From Dehalococcoidales bacterium (GTDB taxonomy: Bacteria > Chloroflexota > Dehalococcoidia > Dehalococcoidales > UBA2162): a stretch of DNA of 13,032 nt. The notes under the pieces were generated by a model, which was given only the letters and a program-made list of their open reading frames with translations, had not been told where the DNA came from and ran no database searches. The stretch is from the NCBI GenBank assembly GCA_030648675.1, contig JAUSGV010000009.1, positions 1 through 13,032 of the forward strand. Direction: 5' to 3'. The position numbers were made by a program, and so were the translations under genes. Of the stretch, positions 7,416 through 12,876 are shown piece after piece; the stretch's first letter is position 1; each line of letters starts with the position of its first letter.

Positions 7416-7728
7416 CGCCGATTTTGACGAAAAAGTACTGAAGGCGAAGAATCCCGTACTGGTGGATTTTTGGGCGACATGGTGCCGCCCTTGCCTCATG
7501 GTGGCTCCGATCATTGATGAATTATCGGAAAAATACACCGGTAAGATCGACTTCTGCAAGGTTGATGTCGATCAGAACCCGAAGTCGGCGGCGAAATTTA
7601 ACGTTATGAGTATTCCGACGATATTGATCTTCAAGAACGGCCTGCCCGTTTCTCACATCGTTGGCCTCCGCCCCAAGGCGGAACTGGAAAAGAATCTGGA
7701 CTCGGCCCTGAATCAGAAGCAAGATTGA
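7390..7728 (+). CDS. trxA: Thioredoxin with CRPC active site
   Basis: 112-aa thioredoxin, a cytoplasmic dithiol carrier reduced by the product of the next gene. The fold is intact: VLVDFWATWC, a following helix, KVDVDQNP, and the cis-proline loop SIPT (Pro76). The active site is WCRPC (Cys32-Arg33-Pro34-Cys35) instead of WCGPC, with Leu where many homologues have Arg/Lys right after the second Cys. There is one extra cysteine, Cys56 (DFCKVDVD). The ATG at 7390 is preceded by AAGGAGGAG at good spacing and lies inside plsX in another frame (26-bp overlap). The stop is about 20 bp before the trxB start. The family is certain; whether the Arg changes redox potential or partner choice is open. Confidence 0.94.
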   Translation: MSKPVAVSDADFDEKVLKAKNPVLVDFWATWCRPCLMVAPIIDELSEKYTGKIDFCKVDVDQNPKSAAKFNVMSIPTILIFKNGLPVSHIVGLRPKAELEKNLDSALNQKQD

Positions 7729-7748
7729 AATGGAGAGGATTTTATTCG

Positions 7749-8678
7749 ATGGCTGAACCTGCCTATTACGACGTCATTATCATCGGCGCCGGGCCTGCGG
7801 GTCTGACTGCCGCCATCTATACCGCCAGGGCGCGTTTGAACACGCTCCTCGTTGAAATTGGATTATTTGGCGGCCAGATAAATAACGCTGAGCTCCTCGA
7901 AAACTTCCCCGGATTCCCCGACGGTATCGACGGGCTGGAACTGGGCGGCCTGATGCTGAAACAGGCTGAGAAATTCGGCTTGAAAACGTTGACCGGCGAA
8001 GTAACCGGCATTGAAATAAAAAACGGAAACAAGATCGTCAAAACCTCCGAGGGCGATTTCGCGGCTGATTCGGTAATTATCGCCGGCGGTTCGCAGCGGC
8101 AAAAATTAGGGGTACCGGGCGAAAACGAGTTTGCCGGCAAAGGCGTTTCTTATTGCGCCACCTGCGACGGTGCCTTGTTCAAAGATCGCGTTGTCGCTGT
8201 TGTCGGCGGCGGCAACGCCGCTGTCAGCGAAGCCCTTCACTTAGCCAGATTTGCCTCTAAAGTTATCGTCATTCATCGCCGCAGCGAACTGACCGCACAG
8301 GCAATCATCCAGGAAAGAGCTTTCGCCGAGCCGAAAATAACGTTCCTATTAGATACTACCATCGACGCTATCGAAGGCGAGCAATTCGTCCGTTCTTTAA
8401 AGCTGAACAACACCAAGACCGGGGCTAAGTCCACCCTGGAAGTTTCCGGAATTTTCGTTTCCATCGGGTCTAAGCCGGCTACCGATTATGTAAAGGGCGT
8501 CCTGCAACTCGACCCCCTTGGGTACGTCGTCACCAACGAAAAGATGGAGACAAGCGTCCCCGGCATTTATGCCGCGGGTGACATCCGCGCCAATTCCGCC
8601 CGCCAGGCCATAACCGCGGCAGGCGACGGCGCTACCGCTGCCGTCAACATCGAACGTTCCCACCACACGCGGAAATAG
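7749..8678 (+). CDS. trxB: Thioredoxin reductase (FAD, CATC active site)
   Basis: Flavoprotein that reduces thioredoxin. The preferred start is ATG 7749, with GGAGAGGA nine bases upstream, giving 309 aa; an in-frame TTG at 7725 would add eight residues but overlaps trxA and leaves no ribosome binding site. Domains: FAD-binding GAGPAG (13-18), redox pair Cys136-Ala-Thr-Cys139, nucleotide-binding GGGNAA (153-158), then HRRSELTA (176-183), and the C-terminal FAD motif GIYAAGDI with ARQAITAAGDGATAA. The usual 2'-phosphate motif HRRxxxR has Thr182 in place of the last arginine, so NADPH preference may be weak. It is the last gene of the operon; only REP-like repeats follow, without a T-tract terminator. 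Identity as TrxB is firm; the electron donor is less sure. Confidence 0.94.
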   Translation: MAEPAYYDVIIIGAGPAGLTAAIYTARARLNTLLVEIGLFGGQINNAELLENFPGFPDGIDGLELGGLMLKQAEKFGLKTLTGEVTGIEIKNGNKIVKTSEGDFAADSVIIAGGSQRQKLGVPGENEFAGKGVSYCATCDGALFKDRVVAVVGGGNAAVSEALHLARFASKVIVIHRRSELTAQAIIQERAFAEPKITFLLDTTIDAIEGEQFVRSLKLNNTKTGAKSTLEVSGIFVSIGSKPATDYVKGVLQLDPLGYVVTNEKMETSVPGIYAAGDIRANSARQAITAAGDGATAAVNIERSHHTRK

Positions 8679-8725
8679 ACGCGCAGTCTCTCAAATTGTT
8701 ATTCTGACCCCTTCTCCCCAAAACC

Positions 8726-8745
8726 ATACCGGCGAAAGCCGGTAT
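8726..8745. repeat. REP-like hairpin with GAAA loop
   Basis: ATACCGGC, GAAA, GCCGGTAT: perfect 8-bp stem closed by a GNRA tetraloop, followed by CCAG. It belongs to the same general class as the repeat at 5171-5218. Confidence 0.65.
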
Positions 8746-8814
8746 CCAGCGTTCCATTCCCCTATATCCCAACTGTCATTGCGAATTTCCGCCGCTGGAG
8801 CATTGTCATTCTGA

Positions 8815-8832
8815 CCCCGATGAAAATCGGGG
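8815..8832. repeat. REP-like hairpin with GAAA loop, second copy type
   Basis: CCCCGAT, GAAA, ATCGGGG: perfect 7-bp stem, followed by GAATGAA. Together with the preceding TGTCATTCTGAC it resembles the GGGAATGAC end of the 5171-5218 element. Confidence 0.6.
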
Positions 8833-8904
8833 GAATGAATCAGGGAGGGGAAGGCACACATCTTTAACGTTTAACTTTTCAGTGTAACAATTTCCCGTTT
8901 GTCT

Positions 8905-8946
8905 CGGATTTCGACATTCGGATTTCGGATTTCGTGCTTCGGATTT
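8905..8946. repeat. Imperfect CGGATTT(CG) repeats
   Basis: Copies of CGGATTT begin at 8905, 8919, 8926 and 8940, three of them extended to CGGATTTCG. Short AT-rich tandem-like stretches of this kind also precede the activase gene (5388-5420) with a different unit. Confidence 0.55.
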
Positions 8947-8990
8947 ATTTCAACACGGTATGCAAAGGCGAAGCCTCGCTAACTACTCTT

Positions 8991-9027
8991 TCCTCTCCCT
9001 TGAGGGGAGAGGATTAAGGTGAGGGTG
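8991..9027. repeat. Dispersed repeat with CCTCTCCC hairpin
   Basis: CCTCTCCC (8992-8999), a 5-nt loop and GGGAGAGG (9005-9012), followed by ATTAAGGTGAGGGTGA. This exact style of element (CCCTTGAGGGGAGAGG...AAGGTGAGGGTG) is a familiar intergenic repeat in many bacterial genomes. It ends just eight bases before the lipoprotein stop codon. Confidence 0.6.
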
Positions 9028-9034
9028 AAAAACC

Positions 9035-9532
9035 TTATTCCACTGGCGCTTCCCCCGGTTTCTCCACCGTCAATATCAGCCGGTATTCCGCCTTGGCTAT
9101 CGGGTTGGCGAGCGCGGGATAGGGTTGTACCTGGAAGGAAAATTCGTAGGCTTTATACCTCTGGCTGTTATTGGCGGAGTAGCCGTGTTCGACCAGTGTC
9201 AAATTGGCCGCCCCCCCGTCCCTAACTTGTATCTCCGCCCTGGCTTCCCCTGCCCAGATACACGTCGCCCCGGTTGGACAGCGACTGTCATTGACGTCGA
9301 GGAACTTGATCCTGAGATTTTCACCGGAGATAACGGCAGTCTGGTTGATCGACAGGCTAAACTGCTGCCCGAGGTTGGCTGTAAGTTGACTCGTTGGGAC
9401 ACAGCCCGCCGGGAACAACAGCAGCGTTAAAAAACCAAAAAGCAGACCCGCGTTCGCGGGTCTGCTTTTTAAATAACCTACGTGAAAGACGTTATTCTGT
9501 TTTACCTGCTTCAGGAGCAACTGCTTTTTCAC
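9035..9532 (-). CDS. Putative lipoprotein with DSRCPxGxxCxWxGEA motif; 5' end doubtful
   Basis: Up to 165 aa. The mature part carries NDSRCPTGATCIWAGEAR, a motif shared by a widespread family of small uncharacterised secreted proteins; the paired cysteines probably form a disulfide. Before it lies a hydrophobic stretch AGLLFGFLTLLLFPAGC that could be a lipoprotein signal with Cys44 as lipidation site, although Pro at -3 is atypical. The only available start is the GTG at 9532, inside rplY, with GGAGG-like sequence upstream; no ATG, GTG or TTG is better placed nearer the hydrophobic segment. The rplY terminator (9437-9470) falls inside this frame and encodes about residues 21-32. Either the gene is expressed by read-through or it lost its true start and is decaying. 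Function unknown. Confidence 0.55.
   Translation of the reverse strand: MKKQLLLKQVKQNNVFHVGYLKSRPANAGLLFGFLTLLLFPAGCVPTSQLTANLGQQFSLSINQTAVISGENLRIKFLDVNDSRCPTGATCIWAGEARAEIQVRDGGAANLTLVEHGYSANNSQRYKAYEFSFQVQPYPALANPIAKAEYRLILTVEKPGEAPVE
9437..9470 (-). terminator. Strong intrinsic terminator of rplY
   Basis: A perfect 15-bp stem, AAAAAGCAGACCCGC / GCGGGTCTGCTTTTT, with loop GTTC. On the minus strand it is followed by TTTTT, GG and TTTTTT. It begins about 22 bp past the rplY stop. It is bidirectional in form but only minus-strand transcription is expected to arrive here. It overlaps the reading frame of the lipoprotein. Confidence 0.88.
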
Positions 9533-10151
9533 CTTCAGCCCCCTCCACCGGAGCCGCCGCCTCAGCCGCGACCTCAGGCTTGACCTCTTCCTTGACCTTG
9601 GGTACGCTGACCCTGGCTACCAACTGTTCCGGAAGATCGACTATGGTAGCACCGGCCGGCGCGGTAATGTCCTTGACATGTATTGCATCACCTTCGTTGA
9701 TAAGGGAACTCAATTCGACGTCGATCCTGTCGGGGATAGCGTCAGGCAAACACTCGACATTCAAATGAGTAATTTCATGAGCAAGAACGGTACCTTTGAC
9801 GTTCTTCAAAGCCGGGGCTTCGCCGGTGAAGTGGATCGGGATCTCGAGTTTGACCTTTTCTTCCATGTTAACCTGGTAGAAATCGACATGCAGCAGGTCG
9901 CCTTTGATCGGATTGCGCTGTACTCCGCGGACCAGTACCTTCTTCGACTTCGCTTTATCCACTTTCATGTCGATAAGCCTGGTGCCGCCGGACTGTGCCA
10001 GGACACCCTTCAGTTCTGTCGAATCGCATTCCAGCGACAGCGAATCCATGCCGTGACCGAAGAGATGCACCGGGACGATACCCTGGCGGCGCAACGCAGC
10101 CACTTTCTTACCCAGTACTTCTCGTGTTTTACAGGTTAGTTCGATTCCCAA
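9492..10151 (-). CDS. rplY: 50S ribosomal protein bL25, CTC form
   Basis: 5S rRNA-binding protein of the large subunit, in the longer general-stress (CTC) form. With the chosen start it has 219 aa: an N-terminal L25 domain (about 1-90, GIELTCKTREVLGKKVAALRR...GIVPVHLFGHG), a C-terminal beta domain (about 95-185, ending in VDLPEQLVARVSVP) and an Ala/Glu/Pro-rich tail. The start is TTG at 10151-10149: GGAGGAGG stands seven bases upstream, and homologues begin at this point. A longer reading from 10202 (236 aa) would translate the ribosome binding site itself and is rejected. A terminator follows the stop. Upstream a TTGCTA/TATAAC pair may be the promoter. The pth gene, a common neighbour, is not seen. 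Confidence 0.95.
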   Translation of the reverse strand: MGIELTCKTREVLGKKVAALRRQGIVPVHLFGHGMDSLSLECDSTELKGVLAQSGGTRLIDMKVDKAKSKKVLVRGVQRNPIKGDLLHVDFYQVNMEEKVKLEIPIHFTGEAPALKNVKGTVLAHEITHLNVECLPDAIPDRIDVELSSLINEGDAIHVKDITAPAGATIVDLPEQLVARVSVPKVKEEVKPEVAAEAAAPVEGAEGEKAVAPEAGKTE

Positions 10152-10175
10152 TTGAGATCCTCCTCCGGTTTCCAT

Positions 10176-10202
10176 GTTATAGGTTCTGCATTTTAATAGC
10201 AA
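10176..10202 (-). promoter_or_regulatory. Possible rplY promoter
   Basis: On the minus strand TTGCTA (10202-10197) and TATAAC (10181-10176) are separated by 15 bp, slightly short. Transcription would start near 10169, giving a leader of about 20 nt that still contains the GGAGGAGG site. Prediction only. Confidence 0.4.
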
Positions 10203-10335
10203 CTCTATATGTTACACATTCCAGCCCTTATTATCAAGAGACGGAGACACCGGCCATCCGGTGCGATAGACTCTTTATCCACCGTTGTATTCAAGACCTA
10301 CAATGTATATCGGAAATCTCAATGGCACCTTCAAA

Positions 10336-10363
10336 TTGACACTATATGTACTCTTCTTATGAT
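10336..10363 (+). promoter_or_regulatory. Near-consensus sigma70-type promoter
   Basis: TTGACA (10336-10341), 16-bp spacer, TATGAT (10358-10363): the best promoter match in the window. Transcription would begin near 10370. The next large gene on this strand starts at 10681, so the transcript would carry an untranslated or lightly translated leader of about 310 nt. Confidence 0.6.
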
Positions 10364-10680
10364 CTTTTGGTCATTCCAATAGACTGCAAATGCCGTCTAT
10401 CATGATGATAGCGGTGGACGACTACCTACGGTGGCGCAAGGATATACGCAACGCGAAATTTGAACCGCGTCCTTGCAAACAATTAGAACCGCCGTTTGCC
10501 CCCTCAAACTTGTCGTTATGTCCCAAGCCACGAAGCAAAGGAGGTGGTGAAGAAAGAAAACAAATATTGTTTACCGGTCTGAATCACGTCTCTGTGAAGA
10601 TCGTAGGACTACCCTAACAATTTTAAAAGGGATAGGAGGCAAAACAGGAAGAAACGGAACAGTGTTCGTCAGAAAATCAA
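10364..10680 (+). other. Long leader or small-RNA-like region before the poly-Cys gene
   Basis: About 310 bp downstream of the strong promoter. It contains small palindromes (CTATCATGATGATAG near 10397-10411; ACGCG/CGCGT near 10450-10470) and two Shine-Dalgarno-like sites, AAAGGAGGTG (10537-10546) and AGGAGG (10634-10639), neither followed at normal distance by a good start of a long ORF. One reading frame (10390-10617, 75 codons) is open but has no ribosome binding site and no family resemblance. GTG 10662 opens a 22-codon frame overlapping the next gene. The region may be a regulatory leader, an ncRNA, or remains of a small gene. Confidence 0.35.
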
Positions 10681-11814
10681 ATGTCGATCAGGCGCTCACT
10701 CTACGGGAGGTCGTCTCAACACAAAATTAAAAGATTAAAAGGCAATAAGCGTTGTAAAAGGACAATCGAAGAGAAGCTTCGGAAATACGAATCACATGGT
10801 GAAGGTTATTTCTTTATTTCTGCTCTGATGCATTCACTTGAACGTTACTGTAACAATATTCCAGACGAGTCAAAGACCGACCTGGATACGCAGCTTGCAA
10901 CAGCGCTCGATCAGATTCCCAATGCGAGACAAATACTTAACGGCGCTGTGAAGGCACATAAAGAAATCCCATATGAACTACGCCGCCGAATATTCTCTCC
11001 TAAATATTTAACTCGCGATATCGACAAGGGAATCGATTATCGAGAAACTCTTGAGATCATGCAAGCATCAAAAGATCTTATTAATCGCAATGTTGCGACT
11101 CTTAATCCTGGTCTGATCCGCGTACCCGGTAAACAGCCAGATAATACTTGTTGCTGTTGCTGTTGCAGCAATGGGCAAGGTCAAGGAGGACAGACCCCTC
11201 CTCCAACGCCACCTCCGAACCAATATGAACTGACCTTTGCCAAGTTGTATTGTGTCGACGAAAGCAATCCAGAATATGTTTGGATGCCATGGCCGTTTGA
11301 CAATACAAACATCGGGGACGAACCGTATGTGGTGTTTGCCACATTGACGGAAGAAATAGCCGAGTCGGGAACGCCGGCGCAGGGCGCGACGACACCTGTC
11401 TATGAGGATGTCGATGATGGCGAAACTCGTCCCGATAGCGGTGACGAGAATCTGCGTATCTTCGGATTTACCGGACCGCGTGCCATTAATTCTTCCGTAT
11501 TGGTCGCGGTGTCCTGCTTTGAAAATGATCTTGGCGATCCTGACGAAATAACAGATAAAGTTCGAACTGCTCTCACTGCCGTAGCAACAAAAGCGGCTGC
11601 AGTGGTCGCCGTGGCAGGAATCGGCGTGAGCAATCTCGTTGACTTGATTGGTGCTGACGACCAAATCGGTGGAACACTTACCTTTGCTTTAACAGAGGCA
11701 ACAGCAGATTCTCTGACAAGCAGTGTTAATCCGACAATACTAGCGCCGCTGCATTTCGACGGCGGAGATAGTGACGGCATATACGACGTCTATTTGAAAC
11801 TCAGAAGGGTATAA
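10681..11814 (+). CDS. Uncharacterised protein with six-cysteine run, Pro-rich linker and acidic C-terminal domain
   Basis: 377 aa, no signal peptide and no TM segment. Part one (about 1-150) starts very basic (MSIRRSLYGR, then KIKRLKGNKRCKR) and is mainly helical. Then come Cys157-Cys162, a Gly/Gln stretch and a TPPPTPPP linker (172-179). Part two (182-377) looks beta-rich with acidic motifs: DEPY (213-216), YEDVDDGET (241-249), ENDLGDPDE (281-289), GADDQIG (324-330) and FDGGDSDGIYDVYL near the end. This motif set matches a C-terminal domain I recall in uncharacterised proteins of actinobacteria and other phyla; Ca-binding or a C2-like fold is only a guess. The ATG at 10681 has a poor ribosome binding site. 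Base composition is AT-richer than the neighbours, suggesting acquisition. A long inverted repeat follows the stop. Function unknown. Confidence 0.8.
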   Translation: MSIRRSLYGRSSQHKIKRLKGNKRCKRTIEEKLRKYESHGEGYFFISALMHSLERYCNNIPDESKTDLDTQLATALDQIPNARQILNGAVKAHKEIPYELRRRIFSPKYLTRDIDKGIDYRETLEIMQASKDLINRNVATLNPGLIRVPGKQPDNTCCCCCCSNGQGQGGQTPPPTPPPNQYELTFAKLYCVDESNPEYVWMPWPFDNTNIGDEPYVVFATLTEEIAESGTPAQGATTPVYEDVDDGETRPDSGDENLRIFGFTGPRAINSSVLVAVSCFENDLGDPDEITDKVRTALTAVATKAAAVVAVAGIGVSNLVDLIGADDQIGGTLTFALTEATADSLTSSVNPTILAPLHFDGGDSDGIYDVYLKLRRV

Positions 11815-11838
11815 GTTTTTAAGAGAGGCCGTTGGATC

Positions 11839-11892
11839 AAGATATTCGAGAGGGACACTGCAAAGGTGCGGTGTCCCTCTCGATCAAATCTT
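11839..11892 (+). terminator. Long hairpin downstream of the poly-Cys gene, possible terminator
   Basis: CGAGAGGGACAC (11847-11858) and GTGTCCCTCTCG (11871-11882) form a perfect 12-bp stem with a 12-nt loop; an outer AAGAT/ATCTT pair (11839-11843, 11888-11892) extends it across a bulge. No T-tract follows on either strand, so it may be a processing or Rho-linked structure rather than a standard intrinsic terminator. Confidence 0.45.
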
Positions 11893-12059
11893 CCGCGAAG
11901 AAGTCTATGGCTTGACTTGATGCGAACTTGGAGTACGATCTCGAACCGTTAGCTCAAGTCGATCCTCTCCAGCTTCTGCATTATATGTTCCAACAGGTTT
12001 CTTTCCCATTAAAGACCTCGTATCGTTTTTCTGTCTCTATACCAATCGCTTCGTCGCTA
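11893..12059. other. Spacer without recognisable gene
   Basis: No convincing gene. A plus-strand 64-codon frame (11928-12122) has no ribosome binding site and runs over the next promoter. On the minus strand a short frame ending near 11952 reads LLEHIMQKLERIDLS then stop but is closed by a TAA about 20 codons upstream and has no start; it may be a fragment of a lost gene or chance. Confidence 0.4.
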
Positions 12060-12088
12060 TTCCAACGAACGCCCAAATTGGCTATACT
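12060..12088 (+). promoter_or_regulatory. Possible promoter of the membrane protein gene
   Basis: TTCCAA (12060-12065), 17-bp spacer, TATACT (12083-12088). The -10 is good, the -35 weak. Transcription would start near 12095, leaving a 20-nt leader with AGGGAG just before the ATG at 12115. Confidence 0.4.
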
Positions 12089-12114
12089 TCCTGCTATAAG
12101 GGCAGGGAGTGTGT

Positions 12115-12861
12115 ATGTTTAATCCGGAAGAAAATGCCTGGCGGCGCGGGTGGGAAGAATATCGTAAGTGGGTACACGATTACATGTCCTCATGGATCCT
12201 GGGATTTATACTGCCCGCCGTGGTAACGGCAGCTATCGAGGTTATTTACATCCACCGTTCGCCATTAACGGCGGCTGTATACAGCCTTGCCGCCGGCCTC
12301 ATCGGATTAGCCTTTTTGTTTCTTGTTTCGCTGATTTGGCATTTGATTTCTGGCCTGAAACAACAGAGGGATGAAGCCCGCGACGAAATCTTGAACGTTT
12401 CCGCAAAATTACAGGAAAAAGTAAATGTTCTTAATACCAGCCTCAGCGAATTAGTCGATTTAGAGGTCAAGCATAAAATCTTGATCGAAACTTATCAGCC
12501 GATCAAGGAGCTTGCAGCATTTAAATCCGGCGATATCGTAAAGGGCAAGAAATTCAACGTGTCCCTGATGTTTAATCAAATGAATACATCCGTAATATCT
12601 AATATTACTTTTGAGAATTGCACTTTCCTCGGGCCGGCGGTTATTTCACTCCTGGGCACTAATAGTGAATTAAGCGGCTATTCGTTCAGCGGCGCCGGTA
12701 CGTTCGATAACGTAGTCGTCAAAGAAGAACCGGGTAAAGGCTATCGGGGGATGTGTGCCTTCCTTAACTGCAAGATACGCAACTGCACCTTTGATAATAT
12801 AGGGATTCTCGGTGACGACGCTTTAAAGAACAAGCTGAAAGAAGGAAAATCTATTCCCTAG
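12115..12861 (+). CDS. Two-TM, coiled-coil membrane protein of unknown function
   Basis: 248 aa from ATG 12115, which has AGGGAG five bases upstream; a GTG at 12109 is in frame but overlaps that site. A Trp/Arg-rich N-terminus (about 1-25) precedes TM1 (about 27-46) and TM2 (about 52-78), then a heptad-like helix (about 81-120, DEARDEILNVSAKLQEKVNVLNTSL). The C-terminal domain (about 135-240) has ITFENCTFLGPAV and FLNCKIRNCTFDNIGI, short strands with xFxNCxF spacing that suggest a small beta-helix or pentapeptide-like surface, probably cytoplasmic. I do not recognise a named family; similar 2TM plus FxNCxFxGPAV proteins occur as hypothetical proteins in varied bacteria. It stands alone between two noncoding or opposite-strand regions. 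Confidence 0.8.
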   Translation: MFNPEENAWRRGWEEYRKWVHDYMSSWILGFILPAVVTAAIEVIYIHRSPLTAAVYSLAAGLIGLAFLFLVSLIWHLISGLKQQRDEARDEILNVSAKLQEKVNVLNTSLSELVDLEVKHKILIETYQPIKELAAFKSGDIVKGKKFNVSLMFNQMNTSVISNITFENCTFLGPAVISLLGTNSELSGYSFSGAGTFDNVVVKEEPGKGYRGMCAFLNCKIRNCTFDNIGILGDDALKNKLKEGKSIP

Positions 12862-12876
12862 ACGGACAGGACGACT

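Larger units (their letters stand above)
8679..9034. other. Gene-free spacer between convergent trxB and the lipoprotein ORF
   Basis: No credible coding region on either strand. It holds three palindromic repeats (listed separately) and a pair of near-identical direct repeats ending ATTCTGACCCC (about 8696-8712 and 8802-8818) that bracket the first hairpin by roughly 100 bp. At 8905-8946 are four close copies of CGGATTT. No T-tract terminator for trxB is visible. Confidence 0.7.

Noticed and set aside
5171..9027. CRISPR array
   Set aside because: Palindromes are few, unlike one another and irregularly spaced, with no spacer pattern or cas genes.
9019..9430. Plus-strand frames opposite the lipoprotein
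   Set aside because: No motifs; the minus-strand frame carries the recognisable DSRCP...CIWAGEA motif.
10152..10202. Longer 236-aa start for rplY
   Set aside because: It would translate the GGAGGAGG ribosome binding site and adds 17 residues not expected in bL25; TTG 10151 fits better.
10390..10617. 75-codon plus-strand frame
   Set aside because: No ribosome binding site, Pro/Lys-rich sequence without family resemblance; treated as part of the leader region.
11149..11166. Poly-Cys run as a sequencing or frame artefact
   Set aside because: The frame stays open for 200 codons on both sides with coherent protein features, so the TGT/TGC repeat is most likely real coding sequence.
11928..12122. 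64-codon plus-strand frame
   Set aside because: No ribosome binding site, overlaps the predicted promoter and start of the membrane protein gene.
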